From assembly GCA_016793885.1 (NCBI GenBank), contig JAEUHE010000092.1:1-58343 (forward strand): 58,343 bases of DNA, written 5' to 3'. Shown in pieces: positions 16,425 to 25,371 of the stretch. The notes beneath the pieces were generated by a model. That model was not told where the DNA came from and searched no databases. It saw nothing but the letters and a program-made list of their open reading frames with translations. The DNA is from Verrucomicrobiales bacterium (lineage in GTDB: Bacteria > Verrucomicrobiota > Verrucomicrobiia > Limisphaerales > UBA11320). Each line of letters starts with the position of its first letter. The first letter of the stretch is position 1. The position numbers and the translations under genes are program-made.

Positions 16425-18533
16425 ATGAACCGGCCCAGCACCATCGTCAAGACGCTGCGCCGAAACTCGCTCGCCGGAGGGTTGATGTGCCTCGCGCTTA
16501 CCCTGCTGCTCTGGTATTCGGTGCTGGGCGATCCGTGGCTGAGATGGAGCTATGACTTCGGCTACCTCCTGCGCCCGGCCACCGCTCCTCCCCCCGAGGT
16601 TGTCGTGGTCTTCCTCGACAACAAAAGCTACGAGGCTCTCGGGCAGCGAGCCGCCGACTTCGACCGAGGCCTGCTCGCTGATTTTGTGGACCGAATGACC
16701 GACGACGGCGCGAACCTGGTCGTTCTCGACATCTGGTTCCAGCTTCCCCGTTCGATCAAGGTTCAGACCAACCTCACCGAAGCCGGAGACCGCAAACTCG
16801 CCCGGGCCATCGAAAGAAATCGGATGGTGGTTCTGGCCACCGTCACCGAGGATCGAGCCCACGCCGAACTAAACATCAGCACAGTTCTCCCCCCATTCCC
16901 CGCGCTCAAGGAAGCCAAAGCGCATCTCGGCCTCTCGAAGGTGAGGAGCGACGGGGACAACATGGTCAGATCCTTCCATCATGGGGACGAGCAGGAGCCA
17001 GGCTTCGCCTGGGTCGCCGCACAGCTGGCAGGATCCCAATACCTGGCCAAGCCGGGAAGCCCTCCTGACAATGAGCTTTGGTTGAACTATTACGGGAAGT
17101 CAGGCTCGCTAAAATCATTCACCTTTCGCGAGGTGATCGGCAAAGACTCCCAACCGAAGGGATACTTCAAGGGCGCTAACGTATTTGTCGGAAGCTTGCC
17201 CGGGGCGAAGGACGCCCAGGAGATCACCGACCATTATCGGTTTCCCTACTCGAGATGGACCACGGATCGTATCTCGGGGGTGGAGATCGCAGCAACCGCC
17301 TTCGCCAACCTGGTGCGCGGAGATTCGCTTCGCTATTGGGGATACCAAAATCAACCGATGCATCTGGCCCTGGTCCTCACCACGGCGGCACTGTTCGGCT
17401 GCGGGCTCGTCTGGCTGCGACCGGGTTGGGCGGTCGGATTCAGCATTGCCGGCGCCCTCGCAGTCGCTCTATTCAGCTGCATCTGGGTCTGGAAAAGTCA
17501 CGTCTGGGTGAATTGGATGCTCATCTCGGGAATGCAGATCCCCTTCTCCCTCGCCTGGTCCCTGCTCAGTCACACCCGCGCCCTGCGCCAAGAGAAGGAA
17601 CACCTGGAGCAAACACTCACCCAAACCCTCCAGCAGGTTGAGGAGACCCGAAAGGAGAAGGAGAAGGTGGCCGCGAAGGAGGTGGCGCAGCCCGATAAGG
17701 GCAATCACGAGCCGGGCCCAACCGTCGCCGACCACACTCTCGTGCGACAAGTGGGCAAAGGCGGTTACGGCGAGGTCTGGCTGGCGCGCAATGCCATCGG
17801 ACTGCACCATGTGGTCAAGATGGTCCATCGACGCGACTTTAACGACGACGGGCCCTACGAGCGCGAGTTTCGCGGCATCCAGAAATTCATGCCCATCTCC
17901 CGATCTCACCCCGGCTTCGTCCACATCCTCCACGTGGGGAGAAATGACGAACGAGGGTTCTTCTACTACATCATGGAACCGGGGGACGACGAAAAGACAG
18001 AGCAGCAAATCCAACCGGACACCTACACACCCAAGAACCTGGGCACGGTCATCCGCCAACGCGGCGCCTTGCCAGCGAAAGAGTGCGTAGGCCTAGGCCG
18101 GGCGCTGGCCGATGCGCTCCACTGCCTCCACCAGCAGCAACTCATCCACCGGGACATCAAACCCGCCAATATCATTTATGTTAAAGGTCAGCCCAAGTTG
18201 GCTGACATTGGTCTGGTAACGGAGATCCAATCCACCGCACAGGATGTCTCCCGCTTAGGCACCGATGGGTTCATGGCGCCGGAAGGTCCCGGCACGCCCG
18301 CTTCCGATGTGTACAGCCTGGGGAAGGTGCTCTATGAGGCATGCATGGGATTGGATCGCCGCCGCTTCCCGGAGCTTCCCACCGCCCTCTATGAATCGGA
18401 GGATATCACCGCGCGCATGGAACTGAATCGCATCATCATCCGCGCCTGTGAGCCGAATCCTCAGGATCGTTACACGACCGCGGCTCAGATGTCCGCGGAC
18501 CTGGCGGAGTTAGGCGCGAGGCTGGGAAGGTAG
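16425..18533 (+). CDS. CHASE2-domain Ser/Thr protein kinase
   Basis: A 702-residue membrane kinase. One helix (about 18-35) leads to an extracytoplasmic CHASE2 sensor (about 50-300) with VVVVFLDNKSYEALGQ and VVLDIWFQLP. Three membrane helices (about 308-375) and a short Glu/Lys coiled coil follow. The Hanks-type kinase domain (about 435-700) has the Gly loop GKGGYGEVWLA, K465 in VVKMVHR, HRDIKPANI with D577, ADIG in place of DFG (D594) and GTDGFMAPEG. All catalytic residues are present. The ligand is unknown. In this order (sensor outside, kinase inside) it would couple an external signal to protein phosphorylation. No PP2C phosphatase is adjacent. Confidence 0.9.
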   Translation: MNRPSTIVKTLRRNSLAGGLMCLALTLLLWYSVLGDPWLRWSYDFGYLLRPATAPPPEVVVVFLDNKSYEALGQRAADFDRGLLADFVDRMTDDGANLVVLDIWFQLPRSIKVQTNLTEAGDRKLARAIERNRMVVLATVTEDRAHAELNISTVLPPFPALKEAKAHLGLSKVRSDGDNMVRSFHHGDEQEPGFAWVAAQLAGSQYLAKPGSPPDNELWLNYYGKSGSLKSFTFREVIGKDSQPKGYFKGANVFVGSLPGAKDAQEITDHYRFPYSRWTTDRISGVEIAATAFANLVRGDSLRYWGYQNQPMHLALVLTTAALFGCGLVWLRPGWAVGFSIAGALAVALFSCIWVWKSHVWVNWMLISGMQIPFSLAWSLLSHTRALRQEKEHLEQTLTQTLQQVEETRKEKEKVAAKEVAQPDKGNHEPGPTVADHTLVRQVGKGGYGEVWLARNAIGLHHVVKMVHRRDFNDDGPYEREFRGIQKFMPISRSHPGFVHILHVGRNDERGFFYYIMEPGDDEKTEQQIQPDTYTPKNLGTVIRQRGALPAKECVGLGRALADALHCLHQQQLIHRDIKPANIIYVKGQPKLADIGLVTEIQSTAQDVSRLGTDGFMAPEGPGTPASDVYSLGKVLYEACMGLDRRRFPELPTALYESEDITARMELNRIIIRACEPNPQDRYTTAAQMSADLAELGARLGR

Positions 18534-18725
18534 AGCGCGGAGCACACTGCGATATGGGGTGGCGAAACTCCGTGGCGCCCACCTCGGCGCGAGGCTCCGC
18601 TGCACACGGAGGATTAACCCCGGTGAGGGCCTCTCAGCATAGAGTGTCCCTCGACGTATTCACGCTGGAGTTCTCCGAACATTGGCGATCATAATTCCTC
18701 CGCAACGAGCGGTGACTCGCGGCCG

Positions 18726-19526
18726 ATGGCAAAATACTGGCACATTCTCAATGTCGGAATTCAGAACACCCTGGTCTATCGGGTGAATTTTCTATTCCGA
18801 AGTCTTTTCGGTCTCATACCCCTGATCGCCACCATCTCTCTGTGGCGCACGATCTACGAGGACAAGGGAGCCAACATCAATGGGTATACTCTCGGCCAGA
18901 TGATCAGCTACTACCTGGTCATCACCCTGGTGGATATGCTCACCGCCGTCGCAGAGGACGACTGGCAGATCGCCGCCGATATCAAAGACGGCGGAATTAG
19001 CCAGTTCCTGCTGAAGCCCATCAACTATCAGGCGTATCGATTCGCGTTGTTCATCGCCGGACGCTTGATCTACACCTCCATGGCGCTCCTCCCGGTCCTC
19101 GCCTTCATCTTGTTCCAGCGGGAGTATTTTTATCTCCCCGCCGATCCGATCACCTGGCTGGCATTTGGCCTGTCCGTCACCATGACCGCTGCGCTGCAGT
19201 TCCTGATTTCGTACTCCATGGCGTTGCTGGCCTTTTGGCTGCAAGAGGTCAGCACCCTCATCTTCATCGCCTTCGCGTTTGAGTACATTGCCGGCGGGCA
19301 TCTCTTTCCCTTGGATATTCTGCCGCCCTGGCTGCATCAGCTGCTGATGTGCACCCCTTTCCCCTATCAGCTCTATTTTCCAGTCAACGTGTATCTCGAG
19401 CGCACCACGGGAACCGAACTCGTCGCCGGCCTGATGATCCAAGCTGCCTGGGTCGCGGCTGCTTACCTGCTATCCCGCTTCGTATGGAGCCGGGGGATCC
19501 GCCACTACGAGGCCGTCGGAGGTTGA
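18726..19526 (+). CDS. ABC-2 family transporter permease (first of pair)
   Basis: A 266-residue integral membrane protein with six predicted helices. The start MAKYWHILNVGIQNTLVYRVNFLFR, the GQMISYYLVITL segment, and DIKDGGISQFLLKPINYQ match the DUF990-type ABC-2 permeases that occur in pairs with a NatA-like ATPase. In other bacteria these export unknown compounds. A second permease of the same group begins 25 bases downstream. No ATPase gene lies next to either permease in this window, so the ATPase must be encoded elsewhere. About 190 non-coding bases upstream hold no recognisable signal. Confidence 0.85.
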   Translation: MAKYWHILNVGIQNTLVYRVNFLFRSLFGLIPLIATISLWRTIYEDKGANINGYTLGQMISYYLVITLVDMLTAVAEDDWQIAADIKDGGISQFLLKPINYQAYRFALFIAGRLIYTSMALLPVLAFILFQREYFYLPADPITWLAFGLSVTMTAALQFLISYSMALLAFWLQEVSTLIFIAFAFEYIAGGHLFPLDILPPWLHQLLMCTPFPYQLYFPVNVYLERTTGTELVAGLMIQAAWVAAAYLLSRFVWSRGIRHYEAVGG

Positions 19527-19551
19527 CACTCCTCACCTGCTGTCCCACACC

Positions 19552-20388
19552 ATGCCGTCCCAACCCACATCGCCGGTTCCAGAGACCCAGGGCTTGGTTC
19601 GACGCTACGCTCGGATCTACTGGGCCATGTGGCAGAACTCCGTCATCCGGGAGATGGGATTCAAAGCCAATTTCATCCTCTGGATCGTGGTCGAACTGCT
19701 CTGGTTCGCCCTCCAGATCGGCTTTTTCACCGTCATCTACCAGCACACCGACCGCATCGGCGATTGGAGCAAGTGGGAGGCGGTGCTGCTAATCGGAGCC
19801 AGCCACTTCATCCAGCAACTCTTTCAAGCATTCTTCTTCACGAATTGCTCCGAACTGTCAGAGCTGATCCGAACTGGAAAACTCGATTTTATGGTTCTCC
19901 TTCCGGTGAACACGCGGTTCATCGTGTCGCTGCGAAAGGTCGACTTGGGGGGCTTCGTCAATGCAGCGAGCGCCGTAGGCGTCATGATCTACGCGCTGCG
20001 CGAACTCAATCGCATCCCCTCCGTGAGCCAGGTGGCCGGGTTCTTGATTCTGTGCGTTGCTGGAATTCTCATCCACTACTCACTGATGTTTCTGCTCTCC
20101 GCCATCAGTTTCTGGACGGTGCGAGCCCAGGGCATCGTCTGGGGATACTACAACTTGTTCAACATCGCCCGCTACCCCGACTCGACCTTCCGGGGCGTGT
20201 TCAAAGTGGTCTTCACATTCGTCATCCCCATGACGCTCGTCTCCAACGTCCCGGTGAAGGTTCTCGCCAACCGGCTCTCCAACCCCCTGGAGGTGCTGTG
20301 GCTGCTCGGGATCGGCGGCATCTGCGCCGTAATCTCGGAAATCGTCTGGCGTGCCTCTCTCAAGCGCTACACCAGCGCCAGTTCCTAA
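19552..20388 (+). CDS. ABC-2 family transporter permease (second of pair, DUF990-like)
   Basis: A 278-residue protein with six predicted helices. RRYARIYWAMWQNSVIREMGFKAN marks the N-terminal amphipathic region, then FTNCSELSELIRTGKLDFMVLLPVN matches the equivalent loop of the first permease (GGISQFLLKPIN), so both belong to one family and probably form a heterodimer. The last helices include VVFTFVIPMTLVSNVPVKVL, a typical end of this group. It follows the first permease by 25 bases. No ATPase or substrate-binding gene is present nearby. Confidence 0.85.
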   Translation: MPSQPTSPVPETQGLVRRYARIYWAMWQNSVIREMGFKANFILWIVVELLWFALQIGFFTVIYQHTDRIGDWSKWEAVLLIGASHFIQQLFQAFFFTNCSELSELIRTGKLDFMVLLPVNTRFIVSLRKVDLGGFVNAASAVGVMIYALRELNRIPSVSQVAGFLILCVAGILIHYSLMFLLSAISFWTVRAQGIVWGYYNLFNIARYPDSTFRGVFKVVFTFVIPMTLVSNVPVKVLANRLSNPLEVLWLLGIGGICAVISEIVWRASLKRYTSASS

Positions 20389-20478
20389 AACCCCGGTTCT
20401 CAAGGCCCGGCCGCATCGGCCGATAGTTCCTCCAGGTGCCCAGTTCCAGCAAGCCGCCGGAACAACCACCGCGGAACC

Positions 20479-21915
20479 ATGAAGATGCCTCTGATTCGAA
20501 TTGCCGGCCACAGCCTGACAGCCGCAGCCTTAACTCTGACGCTGGTGTCGCCCCTGCTGGCACCCACCCTGCGCTCCGCTGAGGGAACGGAACCGACCTC
20601 TAAAACCGTACCACTCGCGCGAGTCTCGCCCCCCACGCGCAACCCCGCCACAGCCAGTTTGGGACTGCCCTCGCTTCGGAACGGAGTGGCGCGCTTTGCA
20701 ACCGATGGAGCCATCTATGAAGGCACTCCCCACGAGGTGAAGCCTACCATCCGAAGCGGGGACTGGATCCCCGAGGCCAATGAAACCTTCGTCTATTTCC
20801 AGCGAGATAGCGACCGGCTTAACTACGATCTGCGATCGGACGATGCCGGCATGGTTTTCGTCGGCAAGAACCGCAAAGCGGAGTTCAGCCTCTACCGAAC
20901 CTCCTTGGGCAGACTTTCCAAAGCCTGGGTAAAGGCGGGTCAGGCGATCCCCCACGGGATCGGAAACTTCGACCGCCTGCAATACCCCGTTTCTCGCGGC
21001 GATGTCGTGGTCTTCATTGGCTACGGAAGTGACAACCAAAAGGGGGTCTACCGAGCTGATAAGAATGTCATCCAGCGCGTGGCCGACCGCGCCACTGCCA
21101 TGCCTGGAACCAGCGTCCCTTTCCACGACTTTAGCTACGCCTGCGTCGCCCAAGATGGCAGCGTGGTGTTCACAGGCTACTCCCAGTCCGGATCCGGGAT
21201 CTACCGCTCCGTCGACAACGAGATCAAACCGCTGATCGACCGCACTCTCCGCGAGCCAAAAAGCTCCCAACCTTACGCCGGTGCACTGTTGGCCGCCGTC
21301 GAAGATCCCTGGGTCTACTTCACCAGCTTCGGCACTACGCTATCGATCGGACGCGTCCGCCTCGACGGGTCCAGCGTGGAAACGCTGGTCAACGAGGCCA
21401 GTTTTTCGGATGAACAAGGACGTGCGCTGGGAGCGATCAACTATGCCTCAGTGGAAGGAGAACGCGTGTTGTTCGAGGGCGCCATGGAGGGAACCGAGTT
21501 CAACTTGTTCTTGTGGGAAAAGGGGGCGGTCAGGCGACTCGTGCGACGGGGTGACCCGCTCGATGGTGGCGTGATCGTCGGGGTTCGGAGCGGACTGCAA
21601 TCCATCTCCGGCGACCAATTCATCTGCCAGGTCGATCTGCAAAAGCCGGGTGAAGCCGGCTTTGTGCGAGCGGTCTATAGCGGCCGAGTCAGTGGCGCAG
21701 CCCCCTTGCCAACGATCGCAAGGACCTCCCCCCGCATCTCGGAAAGCCCGGCTGGCTGGCTGAAGCTCGGACAAGGAGCCAACCCCGTCTTCGCCCGAGA
21801 ATCCACCAGGACCAACTCGCCGCTCAACACCGCCAAGCCTCCGACTCCGAATCCGAAGCCGCCTACGACGCCCCCGACTTCAGCTTCTCCAGCGGGTGCT
21901 CCGGAGGGGAAATAA
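20479..21915 (+). CDS. Secreted repeat protein, beta-propeller-like, function unknown
   Basis: I do not recognise a named enzyme. The 478-residue protein has a signal peptide (about 1-34). Six or so weak repeats of 50-60 residues follow (about 65-400), each with a pattern of the type GD..P...F..F...V..DG.VVF.GY.......GIYR, seen at FDRLQYPVSRGDVVVFIGYG, YACVAQDGSVVFTGYS and YASVEGERVLFEGAM. This suggests a beta-propeller, as in secreted proteins with anchor motifs. The tail (about 410-478) is rich in Pro, Thr and Lys and low in complexity. Its last 53 bases overlap the end of the convergent metal ATPase gene. A role outside the cytoplasm is inferred from the signal peptide only. Confidence 0.65.
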   Translation: MKMPLIRIAGHSLTAAALTLTLVSPLLAPTLRSAEGTEPTSKTVPLARVSPPTRNPATASLGLPSLRNGVARFATDGAIYEGTPHEVKPTIRSGDWIPEANETFVYFQRDSDRLNYDLRSDDAGMVFVGKNRKAEFSLYRTSLGRLSKAWVKAGQAIPHGIGNFDRLQYPVSRGDVVVFIGYGSDNQKGVYRADKNVIQRVADRATAMPGTSVPFHDFSYACVAQDGSVVFTGYSQSGSGIYRSVDNEIKPLIDRTLREPKSSQPYAGALLAAVEDPWVYFTSFGTTLSIGRVRLDGSSVETLVNEASFSDEQGRALGAINYASVEGERVLFEGAMEGTEFNLFLWEKGAVRRLVRRGDPLDGGVIVGVRSGLQSISGDQFICQVDLQKPGEAGFVRAVYSGRVSGAAPLPTIARTSPRISESPAGWLKLGQGANPVFARESTRTNSPLNTAKPPTPNPKPPTTPPTSASPAGAPEGK

Positions 21916-24208
21916 GCAGACGCAGGCTGTTAAACACGACCACCAGCGTGCTGCCTTCGTGGCCGATCACTCCCACGGTCAAGGGGATCAGCCCGAACAA
22001 AGCTCCAGTCGCCAGCACCACGACGGTGCCAAGCGAGATCACCAGGTTCTGACGAATCACTTTCCTGGCCCGCTGGCTGATGCGGTAAGCGAATAGAAAA
22101 TTCTCGAGCCGATCGTGCATCAAGACCACATCGGCCTGCTCGAGCGCGGCATCCGATCCTCGCGCTCCCATCGCCACTCCAACGTGAGCCGCCGCCAGGC
22201 TCGGGGCATCGTTCACCCCATCCCCCACCATCGCCACCTTTTCGCCCCGGGCGGTGAACTCTCGAATCGCTGCTACTTTATCTTCCGGACTCAGATGAGC
22301 TCGAACATCGCGGATCCCCAGCCGATCGCGCAAGACTTGCGCCGCTGACTCGCGATCACCGGTCAAAACCACGGGAGTCAACCCCGCTTCGTTGAGCGCT
22401 TCAATGACCCGGCGGGACTCTTCCCGCAGTTGGTCGAGCATCACCACCCGCCCCTTAAGATCGTCGGTCACCAGCCAAACCTCCGAGAGCCCGGGCTCAG
22501 CCGCCACTTTCGCGTCCCCCTGCGCACCAGCTTTTCCCAGGGTGGACTCCAACCAACTGCGACGCCCCAGCCTCACCTGCTTCCCCTGATAGTCGGCCTG
22601 CAGCCCCATTCCGGTCACGGATTGGAAATGTTCCAACTCATACGGAACGATGCCCTGCTTCTTGCCATGCCGAGTGATCGCACGCGCCAGTGGATGCGTC
22701 GACAACCGCTCCAAAGAAACCGCCCAGCGCAAGACCTCCGCCTCCCGGCCGGGCGGATAGCTCTCCACCGTCTCCACCTGCAGCTCGCCGGTGGTCAACG
22801 TTCCCGTTTTGTCCAGAGCCACTCGCTGAACCTCAGCCAGCTTCTCCACCGCCACTCCGCCGCGGAACAGCACGCCACGCCGGGCGGCCGACGCGATCGC
22901 CGCCAAAATCGCCGAGGGGATCGAAAGAACCAGCGCACAAGGAGACGCCACCACCAGCAGCGTCATGGCGCGATAGAAGGCGCTCTTGACCGCTTCCGTC
23001 GAAACGAAAGCCGGAGTCTTCAGCACCAGCCACCAAACGAGAAACACCGCGAAGGAGAGCCCGAGGACCGCATAAGTGTAGCCGGTCCCAAATCGATCCG
23101 TGAATCGCTGCGAGGGCGCCTTCTGATGCTGGGCTTCTCGGATCAGCCGGATGATCTTCTCGAGAGCGCTCTGAGCAGCCGGCCGCAAGACGGTCGCTTC
23201 CACCGCTCCCCACAGATTCATCGTGCCAGCCAGCACGGTATCGCCCACCTGCTTTTCCACCGGGGCGGATTCTCCGGTGAGATTGGATTCATCGGCAGCG
23301 GTAGCGCCCTTGGTGACCTCCGCATCCACCGGAAACAGTGCTCCGGGCTTCAAGAGCAACTTCTGGCCTACCACCAGCCGGTCGACCGGCACTTCCCGTT
23401 CCTGACCACGTTCGTCCAGCAATGTCGCGACCTGAGGCGCCCCCCGGTGCAGCGCCTTGATTTCACGCTGGGTGCGCCCCATCGCATAATGCTCCAAAGC
23501 ACCGGCCATCGAGAAGAGGAACAGCAGGATCGCGCCTTCCTTCCACTCTCCAATCGCAGCGCTGCCAGCCGCCACCGCGAGCATCAAGAAGTGAACATCG
23601 AGTCGTCGTTGCTGGAGCAGCTCCCAAACCTCAACCACCGTAAACCACGAGCCAGCCAAGTAGGCGCCTACGAACAGCCACGGAGCCCAAGGCGCGGGTC
23701 CGAAAATCGCCCCCACCGTGAAGATGCCCGCCAAACTGGCTGCCACCAGTTGTCCCTTCCATTCATCCAAATGCTCATCATCGTCGTGAATCTCAAGCTC
23801 GCGCGGAACGAGTTTGGGAAGGGGGAGGGATTTCCAATGCCAGAACCGCGGGGCAGTCGGACAACTCACTCGAGCCAAAGTGGTGGCCTGGGGGTTTTGA
23901 GTGACTTGGATCTGCGAAAAGATACCCGCATGCGGAGGCCGCTCGCACTTCGAACAATCCCCCTTGCCCGTCAGAAGCCCACAGTTTTGACCTTCCTCAC
24001 TCAGCTGCAGGCGATCCACCAAGCCTTTGACACGCTCGTTCAAAGCGGGATCTTCGCGCTGTCCCAACGTGGCAATCGACACAGAATGATCCGCAGGCCG
24101 AACGGTAACCGCCTCAATACGAGGCTCTACGGCCAAAATCTGCACCACACCCTCAACCAAGCACCGTGGTTGAGGGAGCTCGGATGACTTGTCATCGGAT
24201 ATCTTCAT
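21863..24208 (-). CDS. P1B-4-type metal-transporting ATPase (CoaT/PfeT/CtpD-like)
   Basis: A 781-residue heavy-metal P-type ATPase. The membrane metal-site motif is SPC (S422-P423-C424) instead of CPC, and the last membrane segment has HEGST (H750), followed by NSLRLL. This SPC plus HEG[GS]T pair defines subgroup P1B-4, which exports Fe(II), Co(II) or Ni(II). The phosphorylation Asp is D466 in DKTGT, the actuator motif is TGES, and GDGVNDAPSLAAAHVGVAMG is the hinge. The N-terminal 150 residues hold a Cys pair (NCGLLTGKGDCSKC) but no clear HMA motif. The name Cd/Zn ATPase may be given by general tools; the motifs favour Fe/Co. It is divergent from the MOSC gene. Confidence 0.93.
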   Translation of the reverse strand: MKISDDKSSELPQPRCLVEGVVQILAVEPRIEAVTVRPADHSVSIATLGQREDPALNERVKGLVDRLQLSEEGQNCGLLTGKGDCSKCERPPHAGIFSQIQVTQNPQATTLARVSCPTAPRFWHWKSLPLPKLVPRELEIHDDDEHLDEWKGQLVAASLAGIFTVGAIFGPAPWAPWLFVGAYLAGSWFTVVEVWELLQQRRLDVHFLMLAVAAGSAAIGEWKEGAILLFLFSMAGALEHYAMGRTQREIKALHRGAPQVATLLDERGQEREVPVDRLVVGQKLLLKPGALFPVDAEVTKGATAADESNLTGESAPVEKQVGDTVLAGTMNLWGAVEATVLRPAAQSALEKIIRLIREAQHQKAPSQRFTDRFGTGYTYAVLGLSFAVFLVWWLVLKTPAFVSTEAVKSAFYRAMTLLVVASPCALVLSIPSAILAAIASAARRGVLFRGGVAVEKLAEVQRVALDKTGTLTTGELQVETVESYPPGREAEVLRWAVSLERLSTHPLARAITRHGKKQGIVPYELEHFQSVTGMGLQADYQGKQVRLGRRSWLESTLGKAGAQGDAKVAAEPGLSEVWLVTDDLKGRVVMLDQLREESRRVIEALNEAGLTPVVLTGDRESAAQVLRDRLGIRDVRAHLSPEDKVAAIREFTARGEKVAMVGDGVNDAPSLAAAHVGVAMGARGSDAALEQADVVLMHDRLENFLFAYRISQRARKVIRQNLVISLGTVVVLATGALFGLIPLTVGVIGHEGSTLVVVFNSLRLLISPPEHPLEKLKSGAS

Positions 24209-24323
24209 CAGTCAGTCCTATCCCGCAGACCCAGCATCTACCTTCCGATCCCAACTGACAAGACAGGAGGTGGGGGGGGTTCCCGCCTTGCCTCTCGACC
24301 CGCTTCTAGGGACACTCAACCTC

Positions 24324-25103
24324 GTGAAGCTGAGTCGCATCCTGCTCTATCCGATCAAATCGCTCGACGGTCTGGAAGTGCCTGAAGCCGAGGTGACGGC
24401 CCTCGGGAGCCTTCGCCATGATCGCGAATGGGCCCTGGTGGATGCCGACGGCAACTTCATCAACGCCAAACGCAACGAAAACCTCCACCGAATCCGTGCG
24501 TCATTCGACCCGCAATGCGCGACGGTATGTCTTTCCACCCTCGACACCCCCCCGGAACGTTTCGCTCTCACAACTCCAGAGCCAATCCAAGCTTGGTTCG
24601 ATCGTGCGCTGGGCCAGCCCGTGCGCTTCATTCGGGACACCGAACAGGGCTTTCCGGATGATCTCGAGGCCAATGGACCAACCGTGGTGGGCGAAGCCAG
24701 CATGGCAGAGGTGGGAAGTTGGTTTGGTCTGGGCATCGATGAAATACGACGCCGGTTTCGTACGAATCTCGAAATCAGTGAAGCGCCCGTGTTCTGGGAA
24801 GATCGGTTAGCTACCAAACAGGGCAGTCTGGTGCCCTTCCACGTGGGAAAGCTGAAATTGCTCGGGGTAAACCCCTGTCAACGCTGCGCCGTCCCTGCTC
24901 GGGATACCGTCAGCGGACTCGCGCTGCCGGGGTTTCAAAAGCAATTTACACAACGTCGGAAAGAGACGCTTCCCTCGTGGGCAGAAGGGAGCCGATTCGA
25001 CCATTTCTACCGGTTTGCCCTCAACACACAGATCGCATCGGGGCAAATGGGGAAACGAATCCGCGTCGGTGATCCAGTAAGCCTGCCGGGGCTGCAAGCC
25101 TAG
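24324..25103 (+). CDS. MOSC domain-containing protein (YcbX/mARC-like)
   Basis: A 259-residue protein with an N-terminal MOSC beta-barrel (VKLSRILLYPIKSLDGLEV, residues 1-19) and a C-terminal MOSC domain. The Mo-cofactor ligand is expected in NPCQRCAVPARDT, which matches the CxRC segment of YcbX and mARC proteins that reduce N-hydroxylated compounds. I chose the GTG at 24324 because the family begins there; an ATG at 24189 would overlap the divergent ATPase start and adds 45 residues without family character. The stop codon TAG (25101-25103) is also the first part of a palindromic element. It could use cofactor made by MoaA, but the genes are distant. Confidence 0.85.
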   Translation: MKLSRILLYPIKSLDGLEVPEAEVTALGSLRHDREWALVDADGNFINAKRNENLHRIRASFDPQCATVCLSTLDTPPERFALTTPEPIQAWFDRALGQPVRFIRDTEQGFPDDLEANGPTVVGEASMAEVGSWFGLGIDEIRRRFRTNLEISEAPVFWEDRLATKQGSLVPFHVGKLKLLGVNPCQRCAVPARDTVSGLALPGFQKQFTQRRKETLPSWAEGSRFDHFYRFALNTQIASGQMGKRIRVGDPVSLPGLQA

Positions 25104-25191
25104 CAGGCCGTCGGGCTTAGAATATCGTTCTGCAGGGTCCCCGCCCGGGCTACTGTGCGAGCTCTGGGTTTTTTGGATGCCGGCCTGCTAG
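25100..25191. repeat. Palindromic CTAGCAG element at the MOSC-gene stop codon
   Basis: CTAGCAGGCCG (25100-25110) and CGGCCTGCTAG (25181-25191) form perfect 11-bp ends. The TAG at 25101-25103 is the stop codon of the MOSC gene. The interior GTCGGGCTTAGAATATCGTT is closely matched at 33456-33475, where the ends have decayed. It may fold in the mRNA 3' end. Confidence 0.75.
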
Positions 25192-25194
25192 CAA

Positions 25195-25219
25195 TCACCC
25201 CGACTCGGAGTCGGGGTGA
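25195..25219. terminator. Bidirectional stem-loop between convergent genes
   Basis: TCACCCCGACT (25195-25205) and AGTCGGGGTGA (25209-25219) form a perfect 11-bp stem with a 3-base loop. It lies between the convergent MOSC gene and pheS, so it could act in both directions. No T tract follows directly, so a strict intrinsic terminator is not proven. Confidence 0.5.
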
Positions 25220-25271
25220 GGAAACCCGATCTCACTCTTCAAAACCGACTCTTTTTTCCGCAGGAAAAATA

Positions 25272-25371
25272 TCTAGCAGCCTGTCGCGGTGTTTCCTGCG
25301 TCATTCCTCAGCACAAATGAGGTGAAAGCCGGACTCACGTCCGGTGGAGACAAGTCCGACAGGCTGCTAGA
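25272..25371. repeat. Palindromic CTAGCAG element at the pheS stop codon
   Basis: TCTAGCAGCCTGTCG (25272-25286) and its exact complement (25357-25371) bound a 100-bp element. The pheS stop codon TAG (25369-25367, minus strand) is part of the right end. The inside also holds an imperfect CCGGACTCACGTCCGG stem. The PheS C-terminus is of normal form (RFLGQF), so the element adjoins the natural stop without shortening the protein. Confidence 0.8.
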
